Positions 50,949-61,127 of a DNA stretch of 64,000 nt are shown here, piece after piece (the first letter of the stretch is position 1; each line of letters starts with the position of its first letter). The notes beneath the pieces were generated by a model. It did not search any database. It was not told the origin of the DNA and worked only from the letters and a program-made list of their open reading frames with translations. A program made the translations under genes and the position numbers. The DNA is from Allacma fusca (Eukaryota; Arthropoda; Collembola; Symphypleona; Sminthuridae). Where the stretch lies: NCBI GenBank assembly GCA_947179485.1, contig OX359248.1, forward strand, positions 46,944,847-47,008,846, given 5' to 3'.

Positions 50949-52024
50949 TTACATGCTGACGTCTGCATTGTCCTGACTCCCTTCAGCTCCAGCAGCTCCT
51001 TTATTATTCTGTTTGTTCGGGCGAACTGTGATGAAAGAATCGATTTTGTCCTTCCGATTCTCCAGTATAAACGCCTCCAAGTTGATGCATGCATTCATGG
51101 ACAGAGTTAAAACTGGTCCTGGCCAACCTGATACACAAAATATAGTATATACGTAAACTTGAACATTGGCTACTCTTTATGCAGGCATACATTCTCTCAT
51201 GTTTTTATTTTCACTACTACTACTACCACTACTACTACTATTACTACTACCTTTCAACTTGTTGCTTGTTTCAATGGGAACTGGACAGTTCATCATTATT
51301 TCCGGTGAGCCCAAAGTCGTGTTGAGCAACACACTCAGTCGCACGTTGCCCAAGTCCAAATCCACATCTTGAGCCCAGTACTCTAGGCGCTTCTCGTCCC
51401 TGCTTGAGTAGCATCGTCCTTCTTTCCCACGTAGAAATGGAATGATTGGCATTTCCTCCAATCCCTTTTCAGTTGTCTTCACCTGCATTTCAGCGTACTC
51501 ATCGAGAATCATTCCCAAAAAGCTAGCAATTTTTGCTCCTTGGTAGAAACTGAATTTAATGACAGTTGGCTTGGTAGTGTTTGTGGGTTTCCCCAAGTAA
51601 ACAAAATCCACTCGATGAATTGGGTTGAGTGCAATTTTTCCAGAGATGTCATCGTTGATCTAATGATTAATTTAATAATTATCCTGCTCACACCACACCT
51701 TCTCTTTTGGAACTGCTACATAAACGACAATATTAAAAATTGTACTTACCATTACACAGTCCGAAGTTTCGAAAAATTGCCATGTGCTGTACAGATCTTG
51801 CGAGGCTAGCTTCTTAGCAGTTCGCATGTACGGATCAAATCGCGTCAACGTTGGTCGCACACGAATTTTCTGACCTTAAATTAACATTTAAAAATATTAT
51901 TTTATTACCATAAAATTGCTTTTTTATTCCACGACAACTAAAAATTTCCGCAAACAATAATAATAATGTAAATAAAGTTACCACTAGAGGTTTGCTGTTG
52001 ATCGTTCTGAGCACTGCTTGCCAT
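50949..52024 (-). CDS. Polinton-associated protein of unknown function, four exons
   Basis: The exons are 52024-51982, 51874-51750, 51659-51251 and 51127-50949 (251 codons). All junctions are GT-AG and phases agree (1, 0, 1), which is strong evidence of a real gene even though the longest single ORF is only 144 codons. The protein starts MASSAQNDQQQ, has a mixed alpha/beta-looking core with conserved-looking aromatic and Gly positions (TWQFFETSDC, KFSFYQGAKIASFLGMI), and ends in a polar, disordered tail (NKQNNKGAAGAEG). No TM segment or signal peptide is seen. I do not recognise the family. It is transcribed divergently from the helicase with about 220 bp between the ATGs, so the two may share a promoter. 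A DNA-binding or replication accessory role would fit but is not shown. Confidence 0.75.
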
Positions 52025-52247
52025 TTTGGATACGTGAATAATGGTGCTATGTTTTTTTTTAATGCAAGATGAACTTGTGAAGGAGTTTGAAGGTGGAATG
52101 CGGACTAAATCCTTAAACTTGCTTTTATATGCTCAAGTCAGGCTGTACTTTGCGCACTACCCTATGAAAGTTGGAGACAACAATTTCGAGAGCAAAAGGA
52201 AGTCTACCTACAATTTTCGATTACAGTAGGAACTTGTGCCCGGCACC
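52025..52247. promoter_or_regulatory. Candidate bidirectional promoter region
   Basis: 223 bp separate the ATGs of the divergent four-exon gene (minus) and the PIF1-like helicase (plus). Any promoter for either must lie here or overlap. I see no clear TATA box. The inference rests on gene orientation only. Confidence 0.35.
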
Positions 52248-53912
52248 ATGGAGTTTACAGCTACAGAAGTAACATCGCAGGTATTCAACAGTTGGAAACG
52301 TCAGTGGTTAGCTAAGCCAGTGTTAGCTTTAAAGCCAAAAATTCCTTTCGAGGATCTTAGTGAAAAACAAAAGTATGTAGTTTCATTAGTTGAGACACAT
52401 ATTAAAAAAGATTTCGATGAGCAGATTCGTTCACAAATTCGCTGCCTTGTAACAGCTATGGCCGGGGCTGGGAAAAGTGAGTTAATAGCTCATCTACGGT
52501 ACGCATTTGAGAGAAAAAAGCAAAGCTGTCCAGAGTTTGAATACATACTTGCTAGTTTGACAGGGTCAGCGAGTTATCTCATTCGTGGAGCAACTATACA
52601 TTCATCCTTTTCCATACCTGTTTATTGCTCAGCAAATCATCTCATCAATGATTGTGACAACAATCATGATATCGCTGAGGAAGAGGAACTTATAAACAGG
52701 AAAAAGGATCGACTATCAAAAGTCAGTATTATTGTACTGGACGAGTTTTCACTTATTGGACAAAATCTGCTGAAGGAAATTGACTTACAGCTGAAGAGAG
52801 CAGACCCTAGAAACTCAGATAAGCCTTTCGCCGGTAAATCATTTTTAATGTTTGGAGATATTTACCAAACACTGGCTATAGCCGATACGCCGCTCTTCTA
52901 TCCATCATCTAAACGTCGAAATTCACATCTGCGGGGTGTTTACAACATGTACAAATCTTTTGACAAAGTTGTTGTGCTAAAGAAGCAGTTCAGACAAAGT
53001 GGGGATAGTGAAGAACAGGACGCATTTCGCAGCTTCCTAGACAGATTGAAAAGACGGGAATGTACAACTGCAGACCTTGAGTATATACGAGCCAGACTGA
53101 AAGCGAGGCTTTCCCCTACGGAACTGCAACTCTTTGAAAACGCTATACACATCTATCCATATCGACGTATGGTTTGGAGTCACAACAGGTATGTATTGCA
53201 AGGTTGTTGCATTGATCCGTAATTTGTCAAACTAAAATGATTTGACATTGGGATTTGTACAGTTAATTTCATACTGTACCTTTGTGTTTTTCCAAGGAAC
53301 GTTCTACACAGTAAGTTTACAGAATCGGAAATCCTTTGCTTGGGGAATGGAATATCATCCCTAGAAATTGCGATTGGCTGTAGTGTAGTTTTACAGAAAA
53401 ACCTGAGCGTCAACACTGGACTTAGCAATGGAAGCACTGGCACTGTTCGCGATGTGGTGTATGAGAGAAACGTTGGAAATGAAAAGGGGAGCGAAGTGGA
53501 GTATATTATTGTTGAATTTGAACAATACGAGGGGGAAAGGTTCGTATGCACGCAAAAGGGTCGAGGCGTTCCTATCTTTCGACAACATGATTCTCAGTAT
53601 GATGAAGAAAGGGGTTCATATATAAACTGCAAGCGATTTCCTCTTGAATTGGGATACTCCATGACAGGGCACAAATCTCAAGGGAGAAATCTTCCACGTG
53701 CGGCTGTGTTCCTTGGACAGCATCAATTATTTGTAGGCTTGGATTACGTTATGCTTTCCAGATGCAAAAGGATTACCGACATTTGTATTCTAGATGAGAA
53801 TATTTCTCCAGGTCGATTGCTCACACCAGCTGAACTTAACAGCCCAACGTCCCTGCAGAAATACGAAGAGAAGAGACTAGTTGCTCTGCAAACGCAATGC
53901 TTTGAAAACTGA
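52248..53912 (+). CDS. PIF1-like SF1 DNA helicase of the Polinton, two exons
   Basis: Exon 1 is 52248-53188 and exon 2 is 53297-53912 (518 codons). The donor is ACAG|GTATGT and the acceptor TTTCCAAG, in matching phase. The ATG at 52248 has a strong context (GGCACCATGG); an in-frame TAG lies just upstream. Motifs run in order: Walker A MAGAGKS (residues 71-77), Walker B LDEFS (164-168), GDIYQ (203-207), a KKQFRQ arginine motif, then in exon 2 TGHKSQGRNLPRA (motif V) and MLSRCKRITDI (motif VI). This is the PIF1/RecD-like superfamily 1 pattern. Such helicases unwind DNA 5'-3' and occur in several viral and transposon lineages, including some Polintons. In this element it would assist the family B polymerase. 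All catalytic motifs are present, so it looks functional. Confidence 0.9.
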
Positions 53913-53942
53913 AACTGTTTACACACACACAAGTAATTAATG

Positions 53943-53948
53943 TTTATT
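53943..53948 (-). terminator. Poly(A) signal of the DNA polymerase gene
   Basis: On the minus strand AATAAA lies 23 bp after the polymerase stop codon, in a 58-bp gap between the convergent helicase and polymerase genes. Confidence 0.6.
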
Positions 53949-53970
53949 CTGTACATACCAAAAAAATATT

Positions 53971-56900
53971 TCACATTTGTTTTTTCATTCTGTAATGACC
54001 AAAGGGGTACGACAAATTAAAGTCATTTGAATCTGGATAAGATCTATACACATCTAATGCATGGAAAGATAACTTATTTTGCGAGATAAAATTTAGTGTA
54101 TGATTAGATGATCGTATCATATTTACATTTAGTCTAATGTTTGAATTTTTTTCAACAACATTCTTGTATGTGTTGTGATTACAAAAATGATTTAGCGTAT
54201 TAGCCGGCACTCCCTTTGCTTTCATTTCACTCTGTGTATTATGCGTCAAAAGACTATACTGTTTTGATTTTAATGATATAATCTGTGATATATCTAAATT
54301 CTCAATTTTCCAAAGCCCGCTTTCATTCTTGTTAGCAAGTCTCAAGTTTGGAATATTTGAATGTAGACGGAAAAATTCGTGTGACTCAGGGATTTTGCTG
54401 AAGTCGAAAAACTCCCTATGTGTAACTAAATCATTCCAAATATCCTGCTCGTTCCCTAGTATTTCACATACAGCTGAGTCTGTATCAGTCTGGATAACAG
54501 TTATACGATTGCCAAAGATCATTCTCAGTTGATCATAAAATCCAGTATAGAATATGCATTTTGCCATTTCCAGAACAGTGAATCCACACGAGAGCAGATT
54601 ATTTAAAACCACTCGTTTGGGCTTCATTTTAATAATACTTAATTTCTCATTGACAACCTCAAAATCAACGCATTCCGCCGAGGCAAGCAACTCTTGAGCT
54701 TTCGCTCCACTCTGACATAATTTCATTTGAAAAAAATTCTCTCCACTCATTAAAGTTTTCCCGTACAGTGAATTATTCCACTGTTTCAGATCAGCGCGTT
54801 CCGACTCTGTCTGTGCAACTTTACGCTTTGCAATATTTTCCTCCACAAACTGACGTAAGTATGGTCTTTCATGGAAAGAAAATCCCGAATGAATTCGGGT
54901 GAGAGTCATTCCCTTTTGCAAATAGTAAGCAAGCGTACGATAATGTATTACATAGTTCTTACGGGGGAAGCAATGAAGTAGAAGCTTTTTAACTTTCATA
55001 TATGTTCGTGAACTAACATTGCCAAGCAATGCAAGCATTTCCTTTTGCCTAGTTGAGAGCCATTCTGGTTGTACGCAACGTTTTTCTGGGCATAGCGGCA
55101 GGCTGCATGTCACATCCTGAATGCATTCTGGATACTCTAAATCCACCGTTAGTATGTACCCTCGTTCGTTGCTTTGACTCAACAGTTCTTTGCACTGCCA
55201 GTCAATGTGTTGTAAATTTTCCAAGCTTTCCCATTTGAAATCGCTATGTGGAAATTTATACGACTTCATTACATGGCTATAAAGACCAACAATATCAAAG
55301 TACATAATACAACTGCCTGGCTTGTCTGACTGAAATCCCAGAGGATTCCTTGGCGTATTCGCAGTGGTAATTTTTCGAGTAGCGAATGACTGCCCTCCCC
55401 GTATTCCTGCTCGCAACATTTTGTACATTTCACGATCCCTCAAATAGTGCACTTCTTCCTCCGATGAATAAAGCCAGCATTGCCATGAGTAGCCGCTACT
55501 AGTACAACAATATGTAGGATCCAGACCGTATGTTTTAATACCATTGAGGACAAAATTTATCCAAATTATAGCAAGGTGAAGGGAATCTAACGTACAGTAC
55601 AATCGTGTGTATGTTTTAAAATCAGAGATCTGATAAGTACTACATACACGCAGTATGGTCTCCCATTGATCATCTGTACACGCCTCATGTGTTAAATCGT
55701 TAAAAAAATGCTCCCGCGTTGGGAGTGGAACTCCCCGAGCAAGTTGATCAGCTGATGCTAGAAACGAGTAGGGAAATGGAATCTTGGCTAAGAGTAGTTC
55801 AAACCCACTCTCTTGTGCTTTTGCATCATGCGGCTTCACTAGTGTGTGCGTGGGAAACATAAATGTTTCCATTGCGTTGTGTAGCAGCGAGAAATGTGGA
55901 GACTCTTCCTTTCTTAGCCTAGCTACTAATGTTGCTAGGGAGCTGGGCTGAAACTGGCATGAATCTAAAAATTTTATTTTTACCTTGCGGTTACCACACG
56001 CACTCTTTGTTGCATTAGCCTTGATACCTCCATAATTTTCATACAACTTTGGAATGTACATATCCCTAGCTGTCATTGTCATTTGAACAAATTTCTGGCC
56101 GGACTTAGCAATTATATTTATATCATCAAAACCGAATAAGCTCGAGTCCATATACTTTAGAAGCAAGTGAAAATCAAATGAGGATCCAGAGTGGCATAGA
56201 AAAACCAATTCGTTCTTATACCTGATTTTAAGATTACATCCCTGACAAATAGTTGAGACGTAGCGTCCATTGTCATGGTTATGATTATAACATTTTATGA
56301 CCCTTACATTTCGACTCTTTTCATTTTTCTCAAGCCGGCTTGACCGTGTAGGAATAGACTCATCTTGCTGGTTTTCACATTCACTATCGGAACTTTCGAC
56401 CAGATTTCCTTCCGCGTCAAATAAATCGTATGCAAGATCTCCTTGACCTGTAGCATCTTCAGATGAGTTGAATTTTCGTTTACAATGCTTGCAATGAGTT
56501 GCTTCGTTGTGTAGTCGAATTTCTTCCTCACTTGGCACAACCATATTATTGGTTGCTCTGACATGAGAAAGTAGTGTATGTGCCCAGTGGAAGGCTCGAG
56601 TAAAAAAATGCTTCACTGGAGATTCCCCGTCAAAATATTCTGTGGCGAGCAATTCTACTTCACTGCCGGTATTATGTGCAATAACTAGCGAGTAGCTTGC
56701 TGGGATATACTCGAATCGCTTAACAGTAGCTGGACGAGCTGTTCCATCTTCTTCCCCGTTTGTTTCCAAGGGCTTACTAAAACACTCGAAATCAAATGTG
56801 GCAAAGTAGGGATAGGGATGTACCATCTCCAGTCGTTTGAACTTTAGTGTTTCTCCTTCGGCTGGAAATTCATGTGAAGGATTCCATTCTTCTTCTTCTG

Positions 56901-58368
56901 CCTTGTCCACATCTTCCACGTCAATGTCAGTCGTGTTATATTTACAACACAAGGAATGATTGAGTTGTTTACCCTTGGTTTTAAATTTTCGGAAGCACTT
57001 TGGACACGAATAGACTGGAGTTTTAACATCGTCTTTTAGAAATCGGTTCAGATCCTTAATCCATGCATAATGGTATAAGTCGCGACTTGTTTCCTTGTTC
57101 CCATCATTGCTTTCAACGTTTTTATGTATAAGAAATAAGTTGACATTAACTCTGCCTTTGTGCTTGCTTGCTCTCATAAGAACGACGTTCTCATTTCTGT
57201 GGGTAAACACATTAACTGTTACATCATTATTTCGTTCAAATTGAGGAATGTCTTGATAGGGATTTACAAAACCCTCTGGAATGCCTGTAAAGTCAAGCTT
57301 GCTCATGAATTTACGATACGACATGTAATTAGACAGATCACGATTCTTTTTGCCGGCAGACTTATTTTCAGCCAGTTTATCTGAGTAAAAAATTGCAGCT
57401 GTCACGGCGTAACGGAAACAAAAGTTATCCGTGTTTTTAAAGTTAATAACACCAAATCGTTTTTCTGGAATGGTAGGGGAAGGAATCCACGAACACGCGC
57501 ATTCACGAATAATTTTAACTGTCCAATTTTGATTTCCAATCTTTCCAAACTTTTTACACGCCAGTTACTTCCGTATTCGAGAAATGTCTCTTTTTTGTCA
57601 ATAATTTCAGCTGCACAAATCCAAATTAAATCTTCAATACCGCTCTCATGATACAAATCATGATTACTTGATTTAAAATATATCATGGCTTGATGAGTAC
57701 TGCTTTCACCTCCATCCAAAATTATATCTTTTTCCATTATTAAGGACACGCTTATTTCAAGACGAATGTTACCATAAATAGAAATAATTTGTGTGAGAAA
57801 ACTGGCAAGATCGTTGTAGGTTAAAGTAAATGCTGTTTCCAAGTCGTCGGTATTTAACTCGTGACGATACATGTAGTGTACTATCACTCCCAAATGCGAG
57901 CGACTCAACTCTGCAAAGTTACGTAGATCTATCGGATGTCCGCCGTCAACATGGCCAAGCCGCTCACCCGCATGTTGACAACGATGCTCCACCTTGTAGG
58001 AACAGTATTGACCACAATGCTCGCACAGATGAATTTCTTCCACATGATTTGCGTAAAGAACGTGAGTTTTACAACTGAAACAGCATTCGGGCATGGAGCA
58101 TCGGAGAATCTAAAAATAAAACAAATGGTGGATAAATCTTCCATAAAATAAAATGCATGCTTTGAAGCCTATTTGGAGCTCAATAATAACGTTTACTTAC
58201 TGGTTGTGAAAACCCAGTCGTTAAGCACGATGGGTAATTTGATGTTTCATATGGAACTGTAACTTGACTGTTTTGATTTTGAATGGAATTTAGTTCTGGG
58301 TAGTGTTCGACTTCCCCGTCTGCTCCCGGATTCATTTCAGGTTCTGCTAATTCCGACGAGACCTCCAT
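53971..58368 (-). CDS. Protein-primed family B DNA polymerase of the Polinton, spliced, with one frame break
   Basis: Three coding blocks are seen. Exon 1 (58368-58201) ends in a strong GTAAGT donor and joins in phase 0 to the acceptor before 58109. The block 58109-57402 carries Cys/His pairs (CCFSC, CEHCGQYC). The main block, open from 57564 to 53971, lies in another frame and has no ATG at its 5' end. With GTG at 57405 as residue 1 its order is: C2H2-like finger (CPKCFRKF, 134-153), ExoI DFE (205-207), HNH-like Cys/His region (370-400), ExoII SFDFHLLL, ExoIII YCTLDSL (603-609), PolA DIVGLYS (704-710), PolB KQWNNSLYG (874-882), PolC TDTDS (973-977) and a KQY (1048-1050). These are the exonuclease and polymerase motifs of protein-primed PolB enzymes. 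The frame changes between 57402 and 57564. Catalytic residues are intact, so the break could be a recent indel, an assembly error or an unrecognised intron. Confidence 0.9.
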
Positions 58369-58896
58369 GAACGTATTAATTCACTTAAAAGTTTGTAGAA
58401 TTTAATCAAGACAAGGATGAAAAGCAAGAGTACAGTTGAGTATGACACTGAAACGAAATAAAAACTTTCACATTTAATTCGTAAAATTTGATGACTTTAC
58501 AATTCGCAGATAAATTGGGGAAAATGCTTTATGTCTACGCTTACCTGCTTTATTTTCGATAGTGGAGAGAGAGTCTTCAGCACTTGTCCCGTTTATGGTT
58601 GAGATTGTATTCTTCTCACCTCCTCCTCCACCGCCCCTTTGGTTTGCGTCGTTGAGAATTTTGCGCAGTATAAACTGAAAGTTAGTCATTAGACGGTCGG
58701 TTGAACTGAATATATCATTAGGCGCCATCTCTGAAGAACAAACGTTATTAGCACACTTCACCTTTTCTTGCTTACTCACAGACGGTAGTTGTGTCGACGT
58801 TTTTTCCAACGAAATACCTTGGTCACTTCCAAACGTGTAACAACTAAATTGACACGATGTCAATATGAATGTTATCAGAGTGATAAATTTAGCCAT
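58347..58896 (-). CDS. Small type I membrane protein inside the Polinton, two exons
   Basis: Exon 1 (58896-58545) encodes an N-terminal signal peptide (MAKFITLITFILTSC) and a Ser/Thr/Asn-rich ectodomain with a few Cys, a Gly6 run and a NGT sequon. Unspliced, the frame runs on to 58474, but a strong donor (GCAG|GTAAGC) ends it at 58545. The acceptor TTTCGTTTCAG opens exon 2 (58447-58347), which in the matching phase gives a hydrophobic helix (STVLLLFILVLIKFY) and a basic tail ending RSWRSRRN. The product is about 149 residues. Exon 2 overlaps the first exon of the polymerase (58368) by 22 bases in a different frame. Function is unknown; an envelope or host-interaction protein is possible but speculative. 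Confidence 0.65.
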
Positions 58897-58928
58897 GTTG
58901 TCGAGACAATTACAATTTTAAAACTGAT

Positions 58929-59525
58929 TTAGTGCTTCCTCCTAGACTTGTACTTATTCCGAAGTTGCGACTTTTTCCTAATCCGTTTTTTATTTTTTGT
59001 CGATTTGGAGAGCCCGTATCCTCTCTGGTTTTTCCTTGGACGTAGAGTTCTCTTTTGAGATTTGTCAGAAGTGCTTGGTACAACTGAAGCATTTCCAACG
59101 TCATCCATATTCGTCGGAGGATTCTCGGGTTTTTTCTCAGGAATTTCTGCTCTGGAAATCATACCTTCACGAGTCGCGTCGTCCAATGTCTTCCATTTGG
59201 CTGGCATTGCGTGGGATTGTTTGCCAGTTGCACAGCAGCAAATTCTTATAATTTGTCGACTTGCATGTTCTTTAGCGTTTTTATTTGCGCCATTAGTACT
59301 TGTATCTGCCACACTCGCGGGTTTATCTCCCCTCGTTTCATTAGTTAACAAAGTTTTATCAATTTTAACTGCTTCGGAATTATTTTTGAGGGCTGGAGGA
59401 AAGTCGTTTATATTTTCACCTTTTGCAAATGTATTGGATACATCAGCATTATCTAATTCTTTTCTATAAATACTCATAAGCCGTTCATAGAGGGCAGGAG
59501 ATATTACTTTCATGACCTTTGCCAT
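58929..59525 (-). CDS. Basic, disordered Polinton-associated protein
   Basis: 198 codons from the first real ATG (59525); the frame is open slightly further up but lacks another ATG. The N-terminus (MAKVMKVISPALYERLMSIY) is a short amphipathic helix region. The middle is polar and low complexity. The last 50 residues are very basic (TLRPRKNQRGYG, then KNKKRIRKKS and KSRRKH), like a nucleic-acid-binding or nuclear-localisation tail. Many Polintons carry a protein with a similar N-terminal 'YERL' helix in this part of the morphogenesis cluster; that comparison is from memory of the family and only suggestive. A virion core or scaffold role is inferred. Confidence 0.6.
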   Translation of the reverse strand: MAKVMKVISPALYERLMSIYRKELDNADVSNTFAKGENINDFPPALKNNSEAVKIDKTLLTNETRGDKPASVADTSTNGANKNAKEHASRQIIRICCCATGKQSHAMPAKWKTLDDATREGMISRAEIPEKKPENPPTNMDDVGNASVVPSTSDKSQKRTLRPRKNQRGYGLSKSTKNKKRIRKKSQLRNKYKSRRKH

Positions 59526-59854
59526 TGCTGACAACTGAATAAAACTATTTCACAAATATACACTTTGAGAAAAACCGTTGCCAATAATGCCTGGACAAGT
59601 GAAGAATTTCTATACAAATTCTTTCGAATCAAGTTTATATTTCCCGCTTGACGTTCTAACGTTCTTACGTACTTACAGACAACTTTGGTCGAATGCTTGC
59701 AAAACAAATTGAGATTTATGATTGCTTCTGCAACAGTAGCAAGTTCTTGGTCGGAACAGTTACGTAAAATGTTTTTGAAGGATTGTCTCTTGCTCAGAGC
59801 GAGATGTCTTAGAAATTTGAAGTTATTTTCAAATGTGTTGGTTTGCAACAACAT
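59510..59854 (-). CDS. Small conserved-type Polinton protein (LRHL/RQ motif)
   Basis: 114 codons from ATG 59854, which lies one base after the ATPase stop codon. The end overlaps the next gene by 16 bases. The segment FLRHLALSKRQSFKNILRN is followed by ELATVAEAIINL and a basic helix. This pattern (Leu-rich helix, Lys-Arg-Gln, then a short helix) resembles small proteins commonly found between the ATPase and core genes of animal Polintons; I cannot name the family. The last 20 residues are less convincing, and a donor-like GTTTTT near 59598 could end an exon earlier. Confidence 0.55.
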   Translation of the reverse strand: MLLQTNTFENNFKFLRHLALSKRQSFKNILRNCSDQELATVAEAIINLNLFCKHSTKVVCKYVRTLERQAGNINLIRKNLYRNSSLVQALLATVFLKVYICEIVLFSCQQWQRS

Positions 59855-59855
59855 A

Positions 59856-60542
59856 TTATTGCGGACTGTATACTTCACTATGTTCGTCGTCTGGAAATAT
59901 TGAGTTTCTCACCCAGTACGAATATTTTTTATTTTTAGGGTGCATGTCTAAAAGTAAATAACCATATGACTTGCTCGTTACAGCTTTCACATAAGCGGAA
60001 GTCAAAAACCCTGTTTGACCTGGACAAATTTGTCTAGCAATATTAGTAATTACACTGCGGTCTCTCGGAGAATCGTAAAGTATAAGTATTTGAGTGTTTA
60101 AATTAACTTCCCGTAGGCCTTTTACGAAGGGATTTTGTAATATAAGAATAATACTAGCTCCCCGATGATGACTGTGTTTTATAAAGTATCGAATTACGAG
60201 GTCTCGATACTCCTGCTTCGACAATAAATCACCTTGATCATCGAGCACTATTAAACAGGGGTCACTCGTTAGTTCTTCAATGTCAAATATTTTATTAGTA
60301 AATATTATATTTTTGTCCTCTTCCTGGAGACGATAAAATTCCTTCTGAAAATCACTATAGACATATATTACCTTGTAAATTCGTGTATCAAAAAGGTCGT
60401 AGCGCCTGCGTATCATTTCTAATGTATTAACCGTTTTACCACTTCCAGTTGCTCCTGATGCCAGAATTGTTGCAGGATGTGGGAAAGCGTAATTTATTGA
60501 ATTTACAGCCGCAGCGGTAGCACTACTTGTGTTGACTTCCAT
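59856..60542 (-). CDS. FtsK/HerA-type DNA-packaging ATPase of the Polinton
   Basis: 228 codons from ATG 60542; the open frame extends upstream but begins at TTG. Walker A is GATGSGKT (residues 30-37) and Walker B is LIVLDDQ (97-103), followed by a sensor-like ILILQNPF segment. Size and motifs match the A32-like/FtsK-HerA ATPases that pump genomic DNA into capsids in Polintons, adintoviruses and nucleocytoplasmic large DNA viruses. It sits between the protease and the capsid-side small genes on the same strand, as in other members of the group. Both nucleotide-binding motifs are intact. Confidence 0.88.
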   Translation of the reverse strand: MEVNTSSATAAAVNSINYAFPHPATILASGATGSGKTVNTLEMIRRRYDLFDTRIYKVIYVYSDFQKEFYRLQEEDKNIIFTNKIFDIEELTSDPCLIVLDDQGDLLSKQEYRDLVIRYFIKHSHHRGASIILILQNPFVKGLREVNLNTQILILYDSPRDRSVITNIARQICPGQTGFLTSAYVKAVTSKSYGYLLLDMHPKNKKYSYWVRNSIFPDDEHSEVYSPQ

Positions 60543-60637
60543 TCTCAATATGTTATATGCGACAGAAGATATACAACTGGAATATTTCAATGTACAGGGT
60601 CGAATGTTTATTGACACAATTACATCCAAAGTGTAGA

Positions 60638-61123
60638 TTATTTAAACAACAATTTATTTACGATTAATTTTCTCAATTTGCTACAGACTAGCCTATCATT
60701 ATAAATTTGTCCAGATTTAAACTGTGACAAATATTTTTCAAATGACAGACCTAATGCTCTATACAATACAAATAGTATACAATACTGACCGCAAATATCT
60801 GAATTCCACTTTTGCAATGATCTACAATTTTCCTTATTAAAAAGATTTTGACTTAGATTTATATTTTTGTATATTTTAATGTTTTTACCAAAACTGTCAA
60901 AATATTCAAAACTTCCAACATTACGCATGTAAAAACAAACCCAGTGTTTTCCTGGCTTAGTAGCTACATCTGTATTAACTACAAAAAAACATGCGCGTGC
61001 AGTAGTTTTTAAATTTTCAACTACAGAACTAAATTCATCTGCAGCAAGTACATGAAACGGAATTTTAATTTTGTAAACCTTTGAGATATAAGTTAGTATA
61101 TTAATTAAGGTATTAGTATTCAT
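60638..61123 (-). CDS. Adenain-type cysteine protease of the Polinton
   Basis: 161 codons with a clear ATG. The catalytic set of the adenovirus-protease (Ulp1/C5-like) fold is visible: His60 in GKHWVCFYM, Asp76 in EYFDSFG, Gln104 and Cys111 in QKWNSDICGQYC. The seven-residue Gln-to-Cys spacing agrees with adenain. In adenoviruses and Polintons this enzyme matures virion proteins. It lies directly after the capsid gene and before the ATPase. Length is close to but slightly below that of adenain (about 200 residues). It appears intact. Confidence 0.88.
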   Translation of the reverse strand: MNTNTLINILTYISKVYKIKIPFHVLAADEFSSVVENLKTTARACFFVVNTDVATKPGKHWVCFYMRNVGSFEYFDSFGKNIKIYKNINLSQNLFNKENCRSLQKWNSDICGQYCILFVLYRALGLSFEKYLSQFKSGQIYNDRLVCSKLRKLIVNKLLFK

Positions 61124-61127
61124 ATTA

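Noticed and set aside
53971-57405. Polymerase ORF taken as a self-contained 1,144-residue gene
   Set aside because: Its first codon is GTG, the frame is open further upstream, and the missing N-terminal part is in the adjacent frame and upstream exon.
58474-58545. GKRR dibasic site suggesting a neuropeptide-like precursor in the SP/TM gene
   Set aside because: The site lies after a strong GTAAGC donor, so it is probably intronic read-through; the spliced product has a TM helix instead.
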